Made by a program: the position numbers and the translations under genes. The notes beneath the pieces were generated by a model. The model did not search any database. It was not told the origin of the DNA and worked only from the letters and a program-made list of their open reading frames with translations. 64,000 nt of DNA from Rhabditophanes sp. KR3021 (taxonomy: Eukaryota > Nematoda > Chromadorea > Rhabditida > Alloionematidae): the NCBI GenBank assembly GCA_963281155.1, contig CAUJLY010000004.1:6503586-6567585 (forward strand), written 5' to 3'. How positions within the stretch are numbered: position 1 is the first letter of the stretch; each line of letters starts with the position of its first letter. Positions 32,414-43,532 of this stretch are shown one piece after another.

Positions 32414-32749
32414 TTTAAGCTTAAAATCAACCTAAAAGTATGCATTTTAATCAAAAGGATCCAAAATAAAAAGGTAATTAGCATAGCCGTAATTTAGATA
32501 TTAAAAGGCATCAATAAACAACAAGTTTGTTGCGAAATAATAAGAAACATAATTCGCATTTATGTATAACGTTTTAAAGGATGTTTGTTCCAATTTTCGT
32601 GGTGTGTCTCAAAAAGTTAAGCGAGCATTTTTGAATTTGTTTTTATATCAAATACATGCTAATAATTGGTGACTTAGAATGAAAGCTTAATCATTTATTC
32701 GCTGTAATTATATGTTATAACGTAGTTTTATCTACTAAAGCAATAGGTC

Positions 32750-32938
32750 CTATATTTTTATTAAGTAAACCTGATTTGAATACAAAATATAAATGTTGTC
32801 TTTTAAGTTTAAATTTTCGATTTTTATATGATTAGAATTTTGAGTGAAATCATTTCCAATTCGTGTTATGATTGATGCTATGGTTTTGTTATTTATTGGA
32901 TTGGCGGGAACGGTAATTTGTCCAAGTGTTAAAACCAT
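32750..32938 (-). CDS. Short hypothetical ORF between C3orf33-like gene and H4
   Basis: Sixty-two codons starting MVLTLGQITVPANPINNKT. The first half looks more protein-like than the AT-rich second half. It has no signal peptide, domain or visible promoter, and may be chance. Confidence 0.2.
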   Translation of the reverse strand: MVLTLGQITVPANPINNKTIASIITRIGNDFTQNSNHIKIENLNLKDNIYILYSNQVYLIKI

Positions 32939-33001
32939 TGATAAAAATATTAAAAATTGAAAAGAGAATTATGAGAGATCATTTATAAAAGAATAATTGA
33001 T

Positions 33002-33017
33002 AGTCCTAAAGAGGACT
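33002..33017 (-). terminator. Histone 3' stem-loop of H4
   Basis: Six-base stem AGTCCT/AGGACT around a CTTT loop (minus strand), 40 nt after the H4 stop. It matches the 3'-end processing element of replication-dependent histone mRNAs. Confidence 0.9.
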
Positions 33018-33056
33018 GTTGGGAATTTAAAATGTTTTTTGTTTGTGTTAATTAAA

Positions 33057-34036
<980 letters not shown>

Positions 34037-34084
34037 TTCCTGTCATTCTTATGCTTGTACAATAAACCACACTTTTATCCCATC

Positions 34085-34100
34085 AGCCCTCTTTAGGGCT
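34085..34100 (+). terminator. Histone 3' stem-loop of H3
   Basis: Stem AGCCCT/AGGGCT with CTTT loop, 49 nt after the H3 stop. The stem bases differ from the other three genes in a compensating way (C-G for T-A), showing that the pairing is kept. Confidence 0.9.
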
Positions 34101-34426
34101 ATCAATGTTCTCACTTTAATTAAATTATTCTTTTGACGTATGCCTTCATAATAAATACATTCTCTTTATCAATTGTGCCTCTTTGATTCTAATCACATTT
34201 GGAATGCCTACACATTTAATGGTAAAATACTAAAAATGTTTGTGTGTTGCGGAAGTAGATGCTTTACGCGCCAAAGAATTTACTTTTACACAAAAGTACA
34301 CACATAGCAGTACTTGCCTGGCAATATCTAGTTAAATATGTTTAAAAATATAAATGATGATGTCAACAATTTATTACGTTCAAGCAAATGATAATTTAAT
34401 ACGAGATCAGAGAAAGTAAATTTGAT

Positions 34427-34442
34427 AGTCCTAAAGAGGACT
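34427..34442 (-). terminator. Histone 3' stem-loop of H2A
   Basis: Stem AGTCCT/AGGACT with CTTT loop on the minus strand, 36 nt after the H2A stop. It is identical to the H4 element. Confidence 0.9.
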
Positions 34443-34477
34443 GTTGGGAATGTAGAATGTTTAATTAATCAAATAAT

Positions 34478-34873
34478 TTATTCGGCAGTTGAAGCAGCGG
34501 TTTCGGCTCCTTTCTTTGGAACAAGTCCAGATTGGATGTTTGGAAGAACTCCACCTTGAGCAATGGTGACTCCGGATAAGAGTTTGTTCAACTCTTCGTC
34601 ATTTCTGATGGCCAATTGAAGATGTCTGGGGTTGATTCTGGACTTCTTGTTATCACGGGCAGCGTTACCGGCCAATTCAAGGACTTCAGCAGCCAAGTAC
34701 TCGAGAACGGCGGCGAGGTAAACTGGAGCTCCGGCACCAACTCTCTCGGCGTAGTTTCCTTTTCTGAGCATACGATGAAGACGACCAACTGGGAATTGAA
34801 GTCCAGCTCTGCTAGATCTTGACTTGGCTTTTCCTGTGGACTTAGCTTTTCCTCCCTTTCCGCGACCAGACAT
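34478..34873 (-). CDS. Histone H2A
   Basis: Intronless, 131 aa from the ATG at 34873, chosen because [20 protein letters not shown] is the standard H2A start; an upstream in-frame ATG at 34924 would add an unsupported leader. It has the histone-fold sequence ([20 protein letters not shown]) and acidic-patch region. The C-terminal region reads [14 protein letters not shown], where most H2A have IQAVLLPKK, and ends AETAASTAE, without the SQ(E/D) motif of H2A.X. A TATA-like box is seen on the minus strand near 34935. Divergent from H2B. Confidence 0.97.
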   Translation of the reverse strand: MSGRGKGGKAKSTGKAKSRSSRAGLQFPVGRLHRMLRKGNYAERVGAGAPVYLAAVLEYLAAEVLELAGNAARDNKKSRINPRHLQLAIRNDEELNKLLSGVTIAQGGVLPNIQSGLVPKKGAETAASTAE

Positions 34874-35192
34874 GATTTCAATAAATGTAAAGTATGAGTT
34901 AAACTCGATACTGAATGAATGCAAACTATGCCTTTTATACTTTTTGTTTCCGATGTGGGTGTGTCTACCTAATCATATTTATAGAAAGGTCAGTAAATGC
35001 GGGAAAGAAGTAGTGATCCCCCATCGCCACCATTTTTTCCTTCCGCTGTGGGTGTGTCTATCTAATCAGATGTATTAGGTCAGTAAATGCGGGAAAGTTG
35101 CAGGGTCCACCCATCACCATCAACTTTTTGTATAAAAGACAACACGTTTGCTAAACCATATCACTTGTATTTATACATTCATTTATTCAATC
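34874..35192. promoter_or_regulatory. Shared H2A/H2B divergent promoter with a duplicated element
   Basis: It holds two direct copies of a roughly 57-60 bp block (34948-35007 and 35041-35097). Each starts with TTCCG(A/C)TGTGGGTGTGTCTA and ends with TCAGTAAATGCGGGAAAG. The GCGGGAAA at 34999-35006 and 35089-35096 matches the E2F-site core (TTTCCCGC reversed), fitting S-phase control. TATA boxes lie near 34935 (minus) and 35131 (TATAAAAG, plus). Confidence 0.8.
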
Positions 35193-35564
35193 ATGCCACC
35201 AAAGCCCGCTGCTAAAGGAAAGAAAGCCGTCAAAGCTACCAAGACCGTCCGTGTTGGAGGAGAGAAGAAGAGAAGGAAGACCAGAAAGGAATCTTACTCC
35301 ACTTACATCTACCGTGTATTGAAGCAAGTCCATCCAGACACTGGAGTCTCTTCAAAGGCCATGTCAATCATGAACTCATTCGTGAATGATGTCTTCGAAA
35401 GAATCGCCGGAGAAGCTTCCAAACTCGCCCAATACAACAAGAAGTCCACCATCTCATCCAGAGAAATTCAAACTTCTGTTCGTCTTATTCTTCCAGGAGA
35501 GTTGGCCAAGCACGCTGTTTCCGAAGGAACTAAGGCTGTCACCAAGTATACCAGCACCAAGTAA
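35193..35564 (+). CDS. Histone H2B
   Basis: Intronless, 123 aa from [20 protein letters not shown]; the in-frame ATG at 35148 is upstream of the natural start. It has the standard fold ([20 protein letters not shown]) and the C-terminus AVTKYTSTK with the conserved ubiquitin-acceptor Lys. A stem-loop lies 45 nt after the stop. It completes the H4-H3-H2A-H2B quartet in 2.6 kb; no H1 is present in the window. Confidence 0.98.
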   Translation: MPPKPAAKGKKAVKATKTVRVGGEKKRRKTRKESYSTYIYRVLKQVHPDTGVSSKAMSIMNSFVNDVFERIAGEASKLAQYNKKSTISSREIQTSVRLILPGELAKHAVSEGTKAVTKYTSTK

Positions 35565-35608
35565 ATTGGCTTTACAATCTGACATAATTGATCTCATACA
35601 TTCCCAAC

Positions 35609-35624
35609 AGTCCTCTTTAGGACT
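35609..35624 (+). terminator. Histone 3' stem-loop of H2B
   Basis: Stem AGTCCT/AGGACT with CTTT loop, 45 nt after the stop. It shares the flanking TTCCCAAC upstream with H2A and H4. Confidence 0.9.
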
Positions 35625-36335
35625 ATCAAAATCTATTCTTTAAATAAAATGTTTCTTTTAGTCTAAACATGTTTGTTGGATACAATATCACACCCTAATT
35701 TACGTACTAGCAAGACAATGCAGCCATTCAACTTTACATTTTATATACATAAAACAGGTAAATAACAAAGAAGTAAAATTTAGTTTCATTTAAAAAATAG
35801 TCACGTAAACTTATAACTCTTCTTTAATTTAATCAAATTAGTTCATAACTTACAAGTAATAATATTCAGGCATTATTTGTTCAAAAAACATCTAGATTTA
35901 GCAAACAGGGTTATTTTTAAAATTTGTTAGGATAAATCAAAACAGGCATCTACTTATATTATTGATGGGTCTTCTATTATTATGTTTTCTTTAACTGCTT
36001 CAAAACATATGCATAAGATTTAAAATATTTTGATTGCAGTAAAGTCATTTTTTATGTTAAATATTTAAAAGGATGAAATTAGCTGAATAAACTAGCAAGT
36101 AAATTAATAATAGCTCAACAGACTTTTTTAACTACATTAAGAACGATTCCTGTTAATGAAAATAATATATAATGAAACCTAGTTGTTAGTTAAGCATTAA
36201 TGACAATTTCCGTATTTATAAGTCCACTCTACACCTAGTTACTGAGAACATCAATATTAAATATGTACAGGGTAATAATAAACCCCAATTGTACATATTA
36301 ATGAAGAACAAATGTGATAAAAGTGTTTATGTGTT
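35625..36335. other. Intergenic, nothing recognised
   Basis: AT-rich spacer after the histone cluster, converging with the next minus-strand gene. Confidence 0.6.
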
Positions 36336-36887
36336 TCAAGTTATTTGCATCACAGCATGAATGCTCTTATTTGGTTTTGTATATAAAAATTGATCAAAAC
36401 AAACATTTTGTGGATAAATATAATCATAAACACAAGTTTGATTCTCCATATCCTCATCTTCTGATTGAATATTTTGTTTAATTGGAGATTTGAGGCGAAG
36501 TTTATCCATCAAATTTCTTATCTTAGATAACGTGTTACCACGCACAGGAGTTATTTGAAACTAATTAAAAATCAAATTAATAACATAGTCTACCTCAAAG
36601 TCCTTAATTCTTTTTCTCATTTCCACTTTAAATCTTTCACGACGTTCCAGCATTTTCATTACGACTTCCAATAAGTTTGGTACAACACAAACACCATAGG
36701 CATTGTCTAAATTTATCTCGTCGAGACTTTCTTTATCAGGCACAAACTGTTTGAAGGAAATTACACCGGAAGGTAAATATTGCTCTGGATTTTCATCAAA
36801 CAGATGCAGGAAGGGATTGGATGATTTCTCTTTTTGAGATAGATTAGAAGAAGTAATCTTGGCAGGCTTTTTAGATTTAGGAGGCAT
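36336..36887 (-). CDS. Unrecognised 172-aa nuclear-type protein
   Basis: Two exons (36887-36594 and 36560-36336, 33 nt intron) give 519 nt, 172 aa. The start is MPPKSKKPAKITSSNLSQKE, basic and Ser-rich, followed by SNPFLHLFDENPEQYLPSGV, a charged helical stretch (VVMKMLERRERFKVEMRKRI) and a Lys-rich C-terminal half (GNTLSKIRNLMDKLRLKSP). The composition suggests a small nucleic-acid or chromatin-associated protein; this is inference only and no family is recognised. The start was chosen at the second ATG, four codons into the open frame, because MPPKSKK is a more typical start. Confidence 0.65.
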
Positions 36888-37782
36888 GTAAAATAGCAAA
36901 GAGAGGATAATTAGTTGTTCTCAATAAAAATATGTTTAAGTCTTGCACAAATGACCCAAATTTGAATACATAAATGTGTATATTTGTCAAATTAATTATA
37001 TGTACAAAGAGATGGCGATTTTTCTCCATGTTTGACAAACGAAAGGTTCCGATTGTAAAATATTTAAAAAGTACGACAAACTTTTTAGTTTATCATTATT
37101 TGTAAACTAATTTAAATATGTGCAACATCCTTTCTGATATTACAGCAAGTTATATTCTAAAGATCAATTACAATATTGAATATGTTTTTAAAAAGTATCA
37201 TTAAGAATGTTAAAAATTCGTATATCTTAGCTACATTTTAGTTTCGATTTGCATATAATATATTCTATTTATAGGAAAAAATGTTCTGTTTATCGGTTAT
37301 GGGTTTTTGTTGTTTCGTTGGTTATTGTGTTTAAAGTAACAGGTATTCTTTGATTTCACTTACCTTCGAACATAATTTTCATATGATCAACCACAACAAA
37401 AAAGTTCAATTTTGTAAATACATCAATAATATAAACACACAATTCTTTCAACAATGTGTAACTATATTATTCTGGCAAAAAAGCCAAAGTGTGATGGCTA
37501 GTGCAAGTAATATCTAGATGTAACATTACTTACATCAATCAGGTTACCAAACTAACATCAATCTCCGGAGTTATAAATAGAATGAAACAAGAAGAGCGAA
37601 GAAGCAGCTACTGAATCGAAGGCCTATATAAGCTGCGGCTTTATAAACATAAACAGACTACTCTTTGTTGTATCTTATTAAGAATAAACGTACCTTTAAC
37701 TAAACTCAGCCCCATCATCGGAAGCTATAAGAGATATACACTTTTGTCCTTAACTGTTTCACAGTTAATTTTAAATGGAAGT
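36888..37782. other. Intergenic; possible solo-LTR-like segment at about 37457-37740
   Basis: The first part is AT-rich and empty. From 37457 (TGTAAC) to 37740 (ATACA) the sequence has a TATATAAG box near 37626, GGCTTTATAAACATAAAC and an AATAAA near 37682 in the order of a retroelement LTR, with TG...CA ends. I see no target-site duplication and no second copy. Confidence 0.3.
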
Positions 37783-37938
37783 TATAGATGGCCAGGTCGA
37801 CCTACAAGTCGATTTGAAAAACTGACCTAAATATAAATTTTTCAATAATAAGAGGTATACATTTTTTAAACTAAAAGACATTAAAACAAAAATTTAAAAT
37901 AGGTCGGTTTTTCCAAAAAGTCGATCTGACCATCTATA
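37783..37938. mobile_element. MITE-like element with about 45-bp terminal inverted repeats
   Basis: The left end TATAGATGGCCAGGTCGACC and the right end (reverse complement TATAGATGGTCAGATCGACT) are near-identical, and the match continues inward to GACCTA. The element is 156 bp with an AT-rich centre and no coding capacity, as expected of a non-autonomous DNA transposon. No clear target-site duplication is seen. It sits just before the alpha-SNAP exon relic. Confidence 0.7.
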
Positions 37939-37958
37939 GCAATGATTACGTTTTCCAG

Positions 37959-38223
37959 GCTTTATTATGTCATGTGTGCATTGGCTTGCTTGATTCTCAA
38001 ACTGTGATTAAGCAGTATGAAACGATCAATCCAAGTTTTTCTGAATCCAGAGAAGCTAGGCTGATCGACAATATTATTGTAGCTTTCGAAGCTAAGGATG
38101 TAGTTAATTTTAAATTTATTACAAAATACTGTAGTTATAGCCAATTTGACAAACATGATTTTGTCGAAGATTGAGGAGAAGAAAGTCAAGGAGGATGGTG
38201 ATGCATATGAGGATTTAAAGTAA
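37959..38223 (+). pseudogene. Alpha-SNAP C-terminal exon relic with a frameshift
   Basis: After a TTTTCCAG acceptor, the frame reads ALLCHVCIGLLDSQTVIKQY, then NPSFSESREARLIDNII, matching the end of alpha-SNAP (family: LLCH, QLAIKKYE, FPAFSDSREC), the NSF adaptor that disassembles SNARE complexes. Near 38140 the frame shifts, after which LTNMILSKIEEKKVKEDG runs to TAA at 38221-38223, matching the family's C-terminal LTTMLLRIKK. No upstream exons are found in the window. It is therefore a lone, frameshifted terminal exon, probably a duplicated fragment of a gene elsewhere. Confidence 0.7.
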
Positions 38224-39233
38224 AACTACGCTTTTAACCGGACGATAATATTATGTACAATTGTTGATTTAAATGGTTTTACGAAATTATTTGTGTTGCT
38301 TAAATAAGTTTGACAACAAAGACATATATTTATTATTATTCAGATACCAAACTAAGTTAAAAGAGATTCGAATGAGATTCAAAAGATTTAAAAGAACTAA
38401 AACTATTTTATATAATCATTTGAATGAACTGAAAACGACTAAGTTTTTAGGATATCTTTTGAATTAATGTTATTAACAAATTTCTCTTTCAAATAACTAT
38501 TATTCTTTCTGCTCTAAAACTCTATTAAAAAGCATTCATAATTCCTTAATATTAATAACAAAATTGATATTTAGCTTTAAAATAAAAGAATAAACATCCT
38601 GTTGATGTGTTGAGATTACAAGAAAGATAGAATTTGAACAAATATTAACAAGCGACAACAATCAGCAACCACTTAATCGTACATTTCTATGTCATTTACA
38701 TTTAGCAATTTTTATTAAAATAAGATCAACCTAAACAGAACATTTGTGATATGTTATGTATTTATTACCACCGATATCCAATACAGGCTAAGCATTAATT
38801 GCAAAAGTGCATTTTAATTTTGACTAGGTACAAAGAGCATTTTCGAAATTTCTCTTCGTTATCATTTCCTTGCAGGCGGCCTATCCTTACTCAAATGAGC
38901 CCTTCTCTTTCTAAATAAAGTTCTTGATTAAAGCAAATCTTTTTTGACCATTTTAAACTCATTGCATAAAAAATGATATCTTTTACCTTTTGCGATCCTA
39001 CATTATTAGCTGTCCCTTCAAGTAGGTTATTTGAGCTTTTAAGTTTTGTTATATGTAATTAAACTCAGTTTTTCCAGCTCTAGAAATTAGTATAACAGTT
39101 TTTAAGAACATTCAATTTAAGGCACATTCCCAGAGCAAGTCTAGAAAAAGTGAATAACAAAATGAAGTCCTCAAAGTACTCAATTCAATGTTCAAAAAAT
39201 AAATTAGTAAGCCATCAGATGGCAAAGTAGAAG
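38224..39233. other. Intergenic, nothing recognised
   Basis: AT-rich with no convincing frame; the 64-codon frame at 38273-38467 lacks protein-like composition. Confidence 0.6.
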
Positions 39234-39597
39234 CAGAGTTTTAGACAAAGTAGTACCATTGGTTCTTATGGACTTGGTATCAACAGTCTTAGTGCAGATA
39301 TTAATTCACTTTGTGTGGCTCCAAGAAACATCACTAGAGCAGGCTTTTTTAATTCATTTTACAAGAAATCAAAAGAAGATCCGGATGCCACCGAATTACA
39401 CATCGTACAAGATGATTTTGTTCTTCCTATCAAGTTAAAGTATCAGGATCAACATTTGGGTAAGTAAATTTATCGCGGTAGAATCATCGGCTAAATATGA
39501 AATACATTACGACACTGTCAGACAAATACTTGAAATGGTGGAAGATGAAAAAGCTAGAGAATCTATAAACTACAGATTGAAAGTTGAACAAATTTGA
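39234..39597 (+). pseudogene. Unidentified coding relic
   Basis: An open stretch reads SFRQSSTIGSYGLGINSLSA, VAPRNITRAGFFNSFYKK, then DDFVLPIKLKYQDQHL. It meets a GTAAGTAA that would leave only a 22-nt intron before it resumes in frame as ESSAKYEIHYDTVRQILEMV and ends at a stop after KVEQI. The composition is clearly protein-like, but there is no start codon, and the intron-like gap is too short for normal splicing. It looks like a fragment of an ordinary cellular protein. I do not recognise it. Confidence 0.45.
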
Positions 39598-40899
39598 TTG
39601 GCTGTACAGGATTGGAAGATAATTTTTTCATCCGGATGATATTGAATAATTGTTACATTTTTGAAACAAGAAAATTCGACTAATAATTAGTAACTAAAGT
39701 TTCTTTTGAATAATTTGGCGACTTTTCTTTGAATTAATAATCTTTTAAAGCTACAATGATTCGAATAAATAGGATTTTAAAACAATCTAGGCCTACTTTG
39801 TAGATAAAAATGCTCATTTTGTTTAAATATTGTTCTACTTTCAATTATCGTAGTCGATCATATAAGGGTGAACTTGAACCATATAAGACGTTTAAAAACC
39901 CTATTTGAGATTAGTATGCGTTCAGTAATCTATATTACTACTGCCAACAAATTTTGTAATGAGACTTGATGAAGTCTCTAATAAGCAATTAAAAATAGAT
40001 TTATCGAATACTTTCAACATTTTATTATCAAATCTACACATTCAAAAAAGATGTTAAGGATGAAAATACATTAAATAAAGTGTTCTTTGTACATATTTAA
40101 TGTGTTGGGTGCAATAAAAAAAGTAAATCATATATAATCTATTTACTAACACAAGAAATGTCTACATCCTGCATAACATTGTGTGCACATAAATATGATC
40201 TTGAAATATGTAAAAACTCAAGAGATGCCATTTAGTTTAATTTAAAATTTAGATTTACTTGTATTTTGCTTTTTGATAAGATGCACCCAATGAATTATGA
40301 CGCACAATAGGCCTTGTATATCTTCCCAAATAAATCAATAATAATTCTTCCTAGTTAATTACAAAACAGAAAAGAGGATATTAGTTTGAGTAAATGTGCA
40401 TATTATTTTGTCACGCTATAATCAAAATTTTAATTACTATATCCAATTATCAACCAAACAATTACTTCTCAGCTTAAAAATGTTAGAACAAACGGGAGGA
40501 AGTTTATATATTTTGAACAAATTTAAGTATATATTAATCAAGCTTTAAATTTACATTCAAATTTAATATGAATCTGGAATTCAAAAAATATAAATTACGA
40601 AGTTGCGGTCATCTTTTATTTATTATGTAGAATAAAACTAAAAATTAGTTTTTAACTAAACCTTATTTTCACAAGTTAAATCGCATATAATTTTGTAGTT
40701 TAAGTTTTTTATATTCACCATGTCTTTTGAAGGAAACCGGAGGCAAAATGGATTTTAAACAATTATTAAGATGATGCCTCTAAACGTTTATTTAACCAAT
40801 TAAGCAGACTAAATAATTATCAAATTTTATTTACTAAAAAGTGGAAGTACATATAATACAGAATACAAGTTCAATAAATAGAGAAACAATTGCCTTTGT
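39598..40899. other. Intergenic, AT-rich
   Basis: No gene, RNA or clear repeat is seen; the 3' end serves as the terminator region of the minus-strand HMG-box gene. Confidence 0.6.
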
Positions 40900-42246
40900 T
40901 TACATATGATGATATTTCGAATTAACTATATTACGCCATTGGTCGTAATAAAAATTAGGCGTGTTCATTTGAAGGGGATTCGATTGATCTTCTAGATAAT
41001 GTGGGAATTGAGGGGCTGACAATGATTGATAGTACAAATCAAGAGCTTCATCTTCTGTCAGGGAAAGTGGTTGGACTGATTCTCTAATTGGTCGTTGGGT
41101 GATTGGAGTGGTGCAAGTGGCAGAAGCTTGGACAGGAACCCGGGAGACTATTGTACTGTTTCCTGATCTTATAGACATTTGTTCGGCAGTTGAGTATTGA
41201 GTTGGAGCGAGTGAAAGATTGGAAGTTGTCAGGGGTTGAAGCATGTAAACATTGGCATTTGTCTTAGATATCAAAGGCTGTCCAGCATATCTACTTGTAT
41301 TCACAGGTGTTGAGGCACTTGATGGTTTTCGTATGGCTGTTTCTCGAGTTGTATGCACGCTGGTAGTCTGTCTATTAGTATCTTTAATCGTTTTTGAAAC
41401 CCTTTGTTTTTTTCTAGCTGGTTTTTCAGTTGAATTAACGCTTGCAGTTTCACTATTAGAGTCCTTTGGTGTTTTTGAAAGATTGGTCTTTTTTCTGGGT
41501 GGTAAGTATTTCATCGTTGGATTGTCTTTGAAGTACTATGGCGCACAAAAATTAATAAATTATAAAAGAATATTGTTGATATCAACAAGGTAAGTGATAT
41601 TTAGTAATTGCTAAAGTCGTACACATAAATTAATACACTAGTTAAAGTTTAACGATCTAAAGATTGATTATGATACTAATATTTCTGTAGCTTTGGAAAC
41701 GACAAGGCGTTCTGATGTGTTTAAATAATCTAATTCACTAGGTTGTAGTATATTATCTTAAAATGTCTATTTTAGACCATTCTTTTATGCATATTTTAGA
41801 CTAACTTGATTGTGTTCCTCCATTTGTTTATTTGCCAGTTCTTGATATGGTTGACGGTGTAAATGATCTAATATTCTCCACCTTGCTCCCAGCTAAATAT
41901 ATATGGGTTAAGTTAGTTATAAACTCATAAACTTACTTCTCTGCTAATTTCATTCATTTTGAAGGTTGGATTTTGCTTGGCAATAATTTTACGTTGGGCT
42001 CGAGAGAAAAACATATAAGCATTCATCGGTCTTTTAACGAATTCTTCATTAGGGCCACAAATCTCGATAGTAGTAGTCAACTCATCGAAATGAGTAGTTT
42101 GGTCATCAAAGCTCCTAAAAAGAAGTTGCGCAAATTACCAACATACATACCTACATATTCGAAGATTCATTGGGATCCAGCATTGGTGTTCTAGGTGACA
42201 TTACGCTCATCGTAGAAGGGGAAGACGGTCGGCTATCAAAATTCAT
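40900..42246 (-). CDS. SOX-like HMG-box transcription factor
   Basis: Exons 42246-42155, 42114-41937, 41892-41806 and 41535-40900 sum to 993 nt, 330 aa. The HMG box spans about residues 56-126: VKRPMNAYMFFSRAQRKII, NPTFKMNEISRELGARWRIL, then PYQELANKQMEEH and KYLPPRKK. SOX/TCF-type boxes bind the minor groove and bend DNA. The match to SOX is clear in order (RPMNAFMVWS, EISKxLGxxWK, PFxxEA, YKYxPRRK), but here the signature is RPMNAYMFFS, so it is divergent. The C-terminal 200 residues are Ser/Thr/Gln-rich and probably disordered, with two Lys/Arg-rich patches. The three introns cut the box, with consensus borders and matching phases. A Sox subgroup cannot be assigned. Confidence 0.85.
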
Positions 42247-43040
42247 TACATTAATTCTTCAACTTTGATTTATAACAAGCTATTTTGAATAAATAACAAT
42301 TATTACGATGTCGCCAGAATTATAGTGACGCATTTCCAATTGATATTGCCGTTAAATATGTCGTTGCAGGATGGTTCAGTTAAAGTGTCTACCAAATTCA
42401 ATACATAATATCTTTGTTATGACTCAGAAGAATAGGATAGTTTTGTGTTTATATCTTGAACAATTTATTCTAAACAAATGTTTGATTTAAAATAACATAC
42501 AAAAAAGATTCTAAAAACATGGAGCCGGTTAGTTTTATTCATGTTTCAAGAATTTAATTAGTTTTTGCATTCATTAATCGCTTCCAGGTATTAAAAATGG
42601 TTAGCTAATAGTCTTTCAATGATCTACCACAAAGCAATGCTTAATTCGCCCATGTTTTTACCATAATTAACTACAACAAGCATCATTTCTAAGAGTAACC
42701 AAAATCTTGAGTAGCTAACTACTTCTAATTAGTTGTTTTATAAATGGCTACCACACGACCGACTTTGATCGGAATTGTTTTAGCAAAACAAATGCTAAAA
42801 TTGTTTAATGGCAGGGAAATAAGGTACCTCTACCCGGGGATCTTTTGGTTAGAAGTCAGACGCCTTATCGAATGCTGGGTAAATGGAGTAATATAGGCTT
42901 TGAACTAATTCATTCAGAACCACTCTTAAGCTATTATTAACATATATAATGCAAGGGGATAAGTCCATCCAAGATCAGACTTTATACTTTTTGATTTAAT
43001 GAAATATACAAGATAATCCTTTAATAAATACATCAATTAT
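42247..43040. other. Intergenic with a decayed tRNA
   Basis: Promoter side of the HMG-box gene. Apart from the tRNA-Arg relic at about 42821-42888, nothing is recognised. Confidence 0.5.
42821..42888 (-). pseudogene. Decayed tRNA-Arg(TCT)-like sequence
   Basis: The minus strand contains GATAAGGCGTCTGACTTCTA, the D-arm to anticodon-loop block of nematode-type tRNA-Arg with anticodon TCT, followed by AAAGATCCCCGGGT. The 3' side of the anticodon stem has two mismatches, the T-loop GTTCGA is altered to GTAGAG, and no acceptor stem pairs. Confidence 0.55.
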
Positions 43041-43113
43041 GCCCGGTTAGCTCAGTCGGTAGAGCACCAGACTCTTAATCTGGCTGTCGCGGGTTCGAGC
43101 CCCGCATCGGGCT
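43041..43113 (+). tRNA. tRNA-Lys(CTT)
   Basis: 73 nt with acceptor stem GCCCGGT/ATCGGGC, A box TTAGCTCAGTCGGTAGAGCA, anticodon loop CTCTTAA with anticodon CTT, and B box GGTTCGAGCCC. All stems pair, with one G-T in the acceptor stem. No intron. Confidence 0.95.
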
Positions 43114-43532
43114 AACTTTTTGATATTTTTGAAACATTTTTTCAATAATTTCTCATTATGTGAATTTGATCCAACAAACTTGTTTAAACATTTAATAAAT
43201 GAGCGTATTATAACTATAGTATTTTTATGCGGGGTGAACAAGCATATTATATCTTCTTTGTAATAGGTTACAAGTTGACACAACCATATTCTTAATTCGG
43301 CAATAGGAACGTAAGTTGTATTATTAATAACAATGCTATCCACAAGATGAAGTATGGATTTATTACTCGTAGTTTAAAAGTTATTAGGTATATTTCATGA
43401 TTAATACAAAACTTGACTAAACTATACTAACATTTAGCAAACCTCATACTTAAAAGACATGCCAACCTTATTTAGAAAATAGTTACATTATATTGGCTAA
43501 TTTATTAGATAAATTATCAATAGGTTTATAAT

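Noticed and set aside
34588..34881. Open frames opposite or overlapping H2A, H3 and H2B
   Set aside because: Shadow frames of GC-richer histone codons.
42821..42845. GGTACC...CCCGGGGATC resembles a cloning-vector polylinker
   Set aside because: Neighbouring bases on the minus strand continue as a tRNA-Arg-like sequence, which explains it without contamination.
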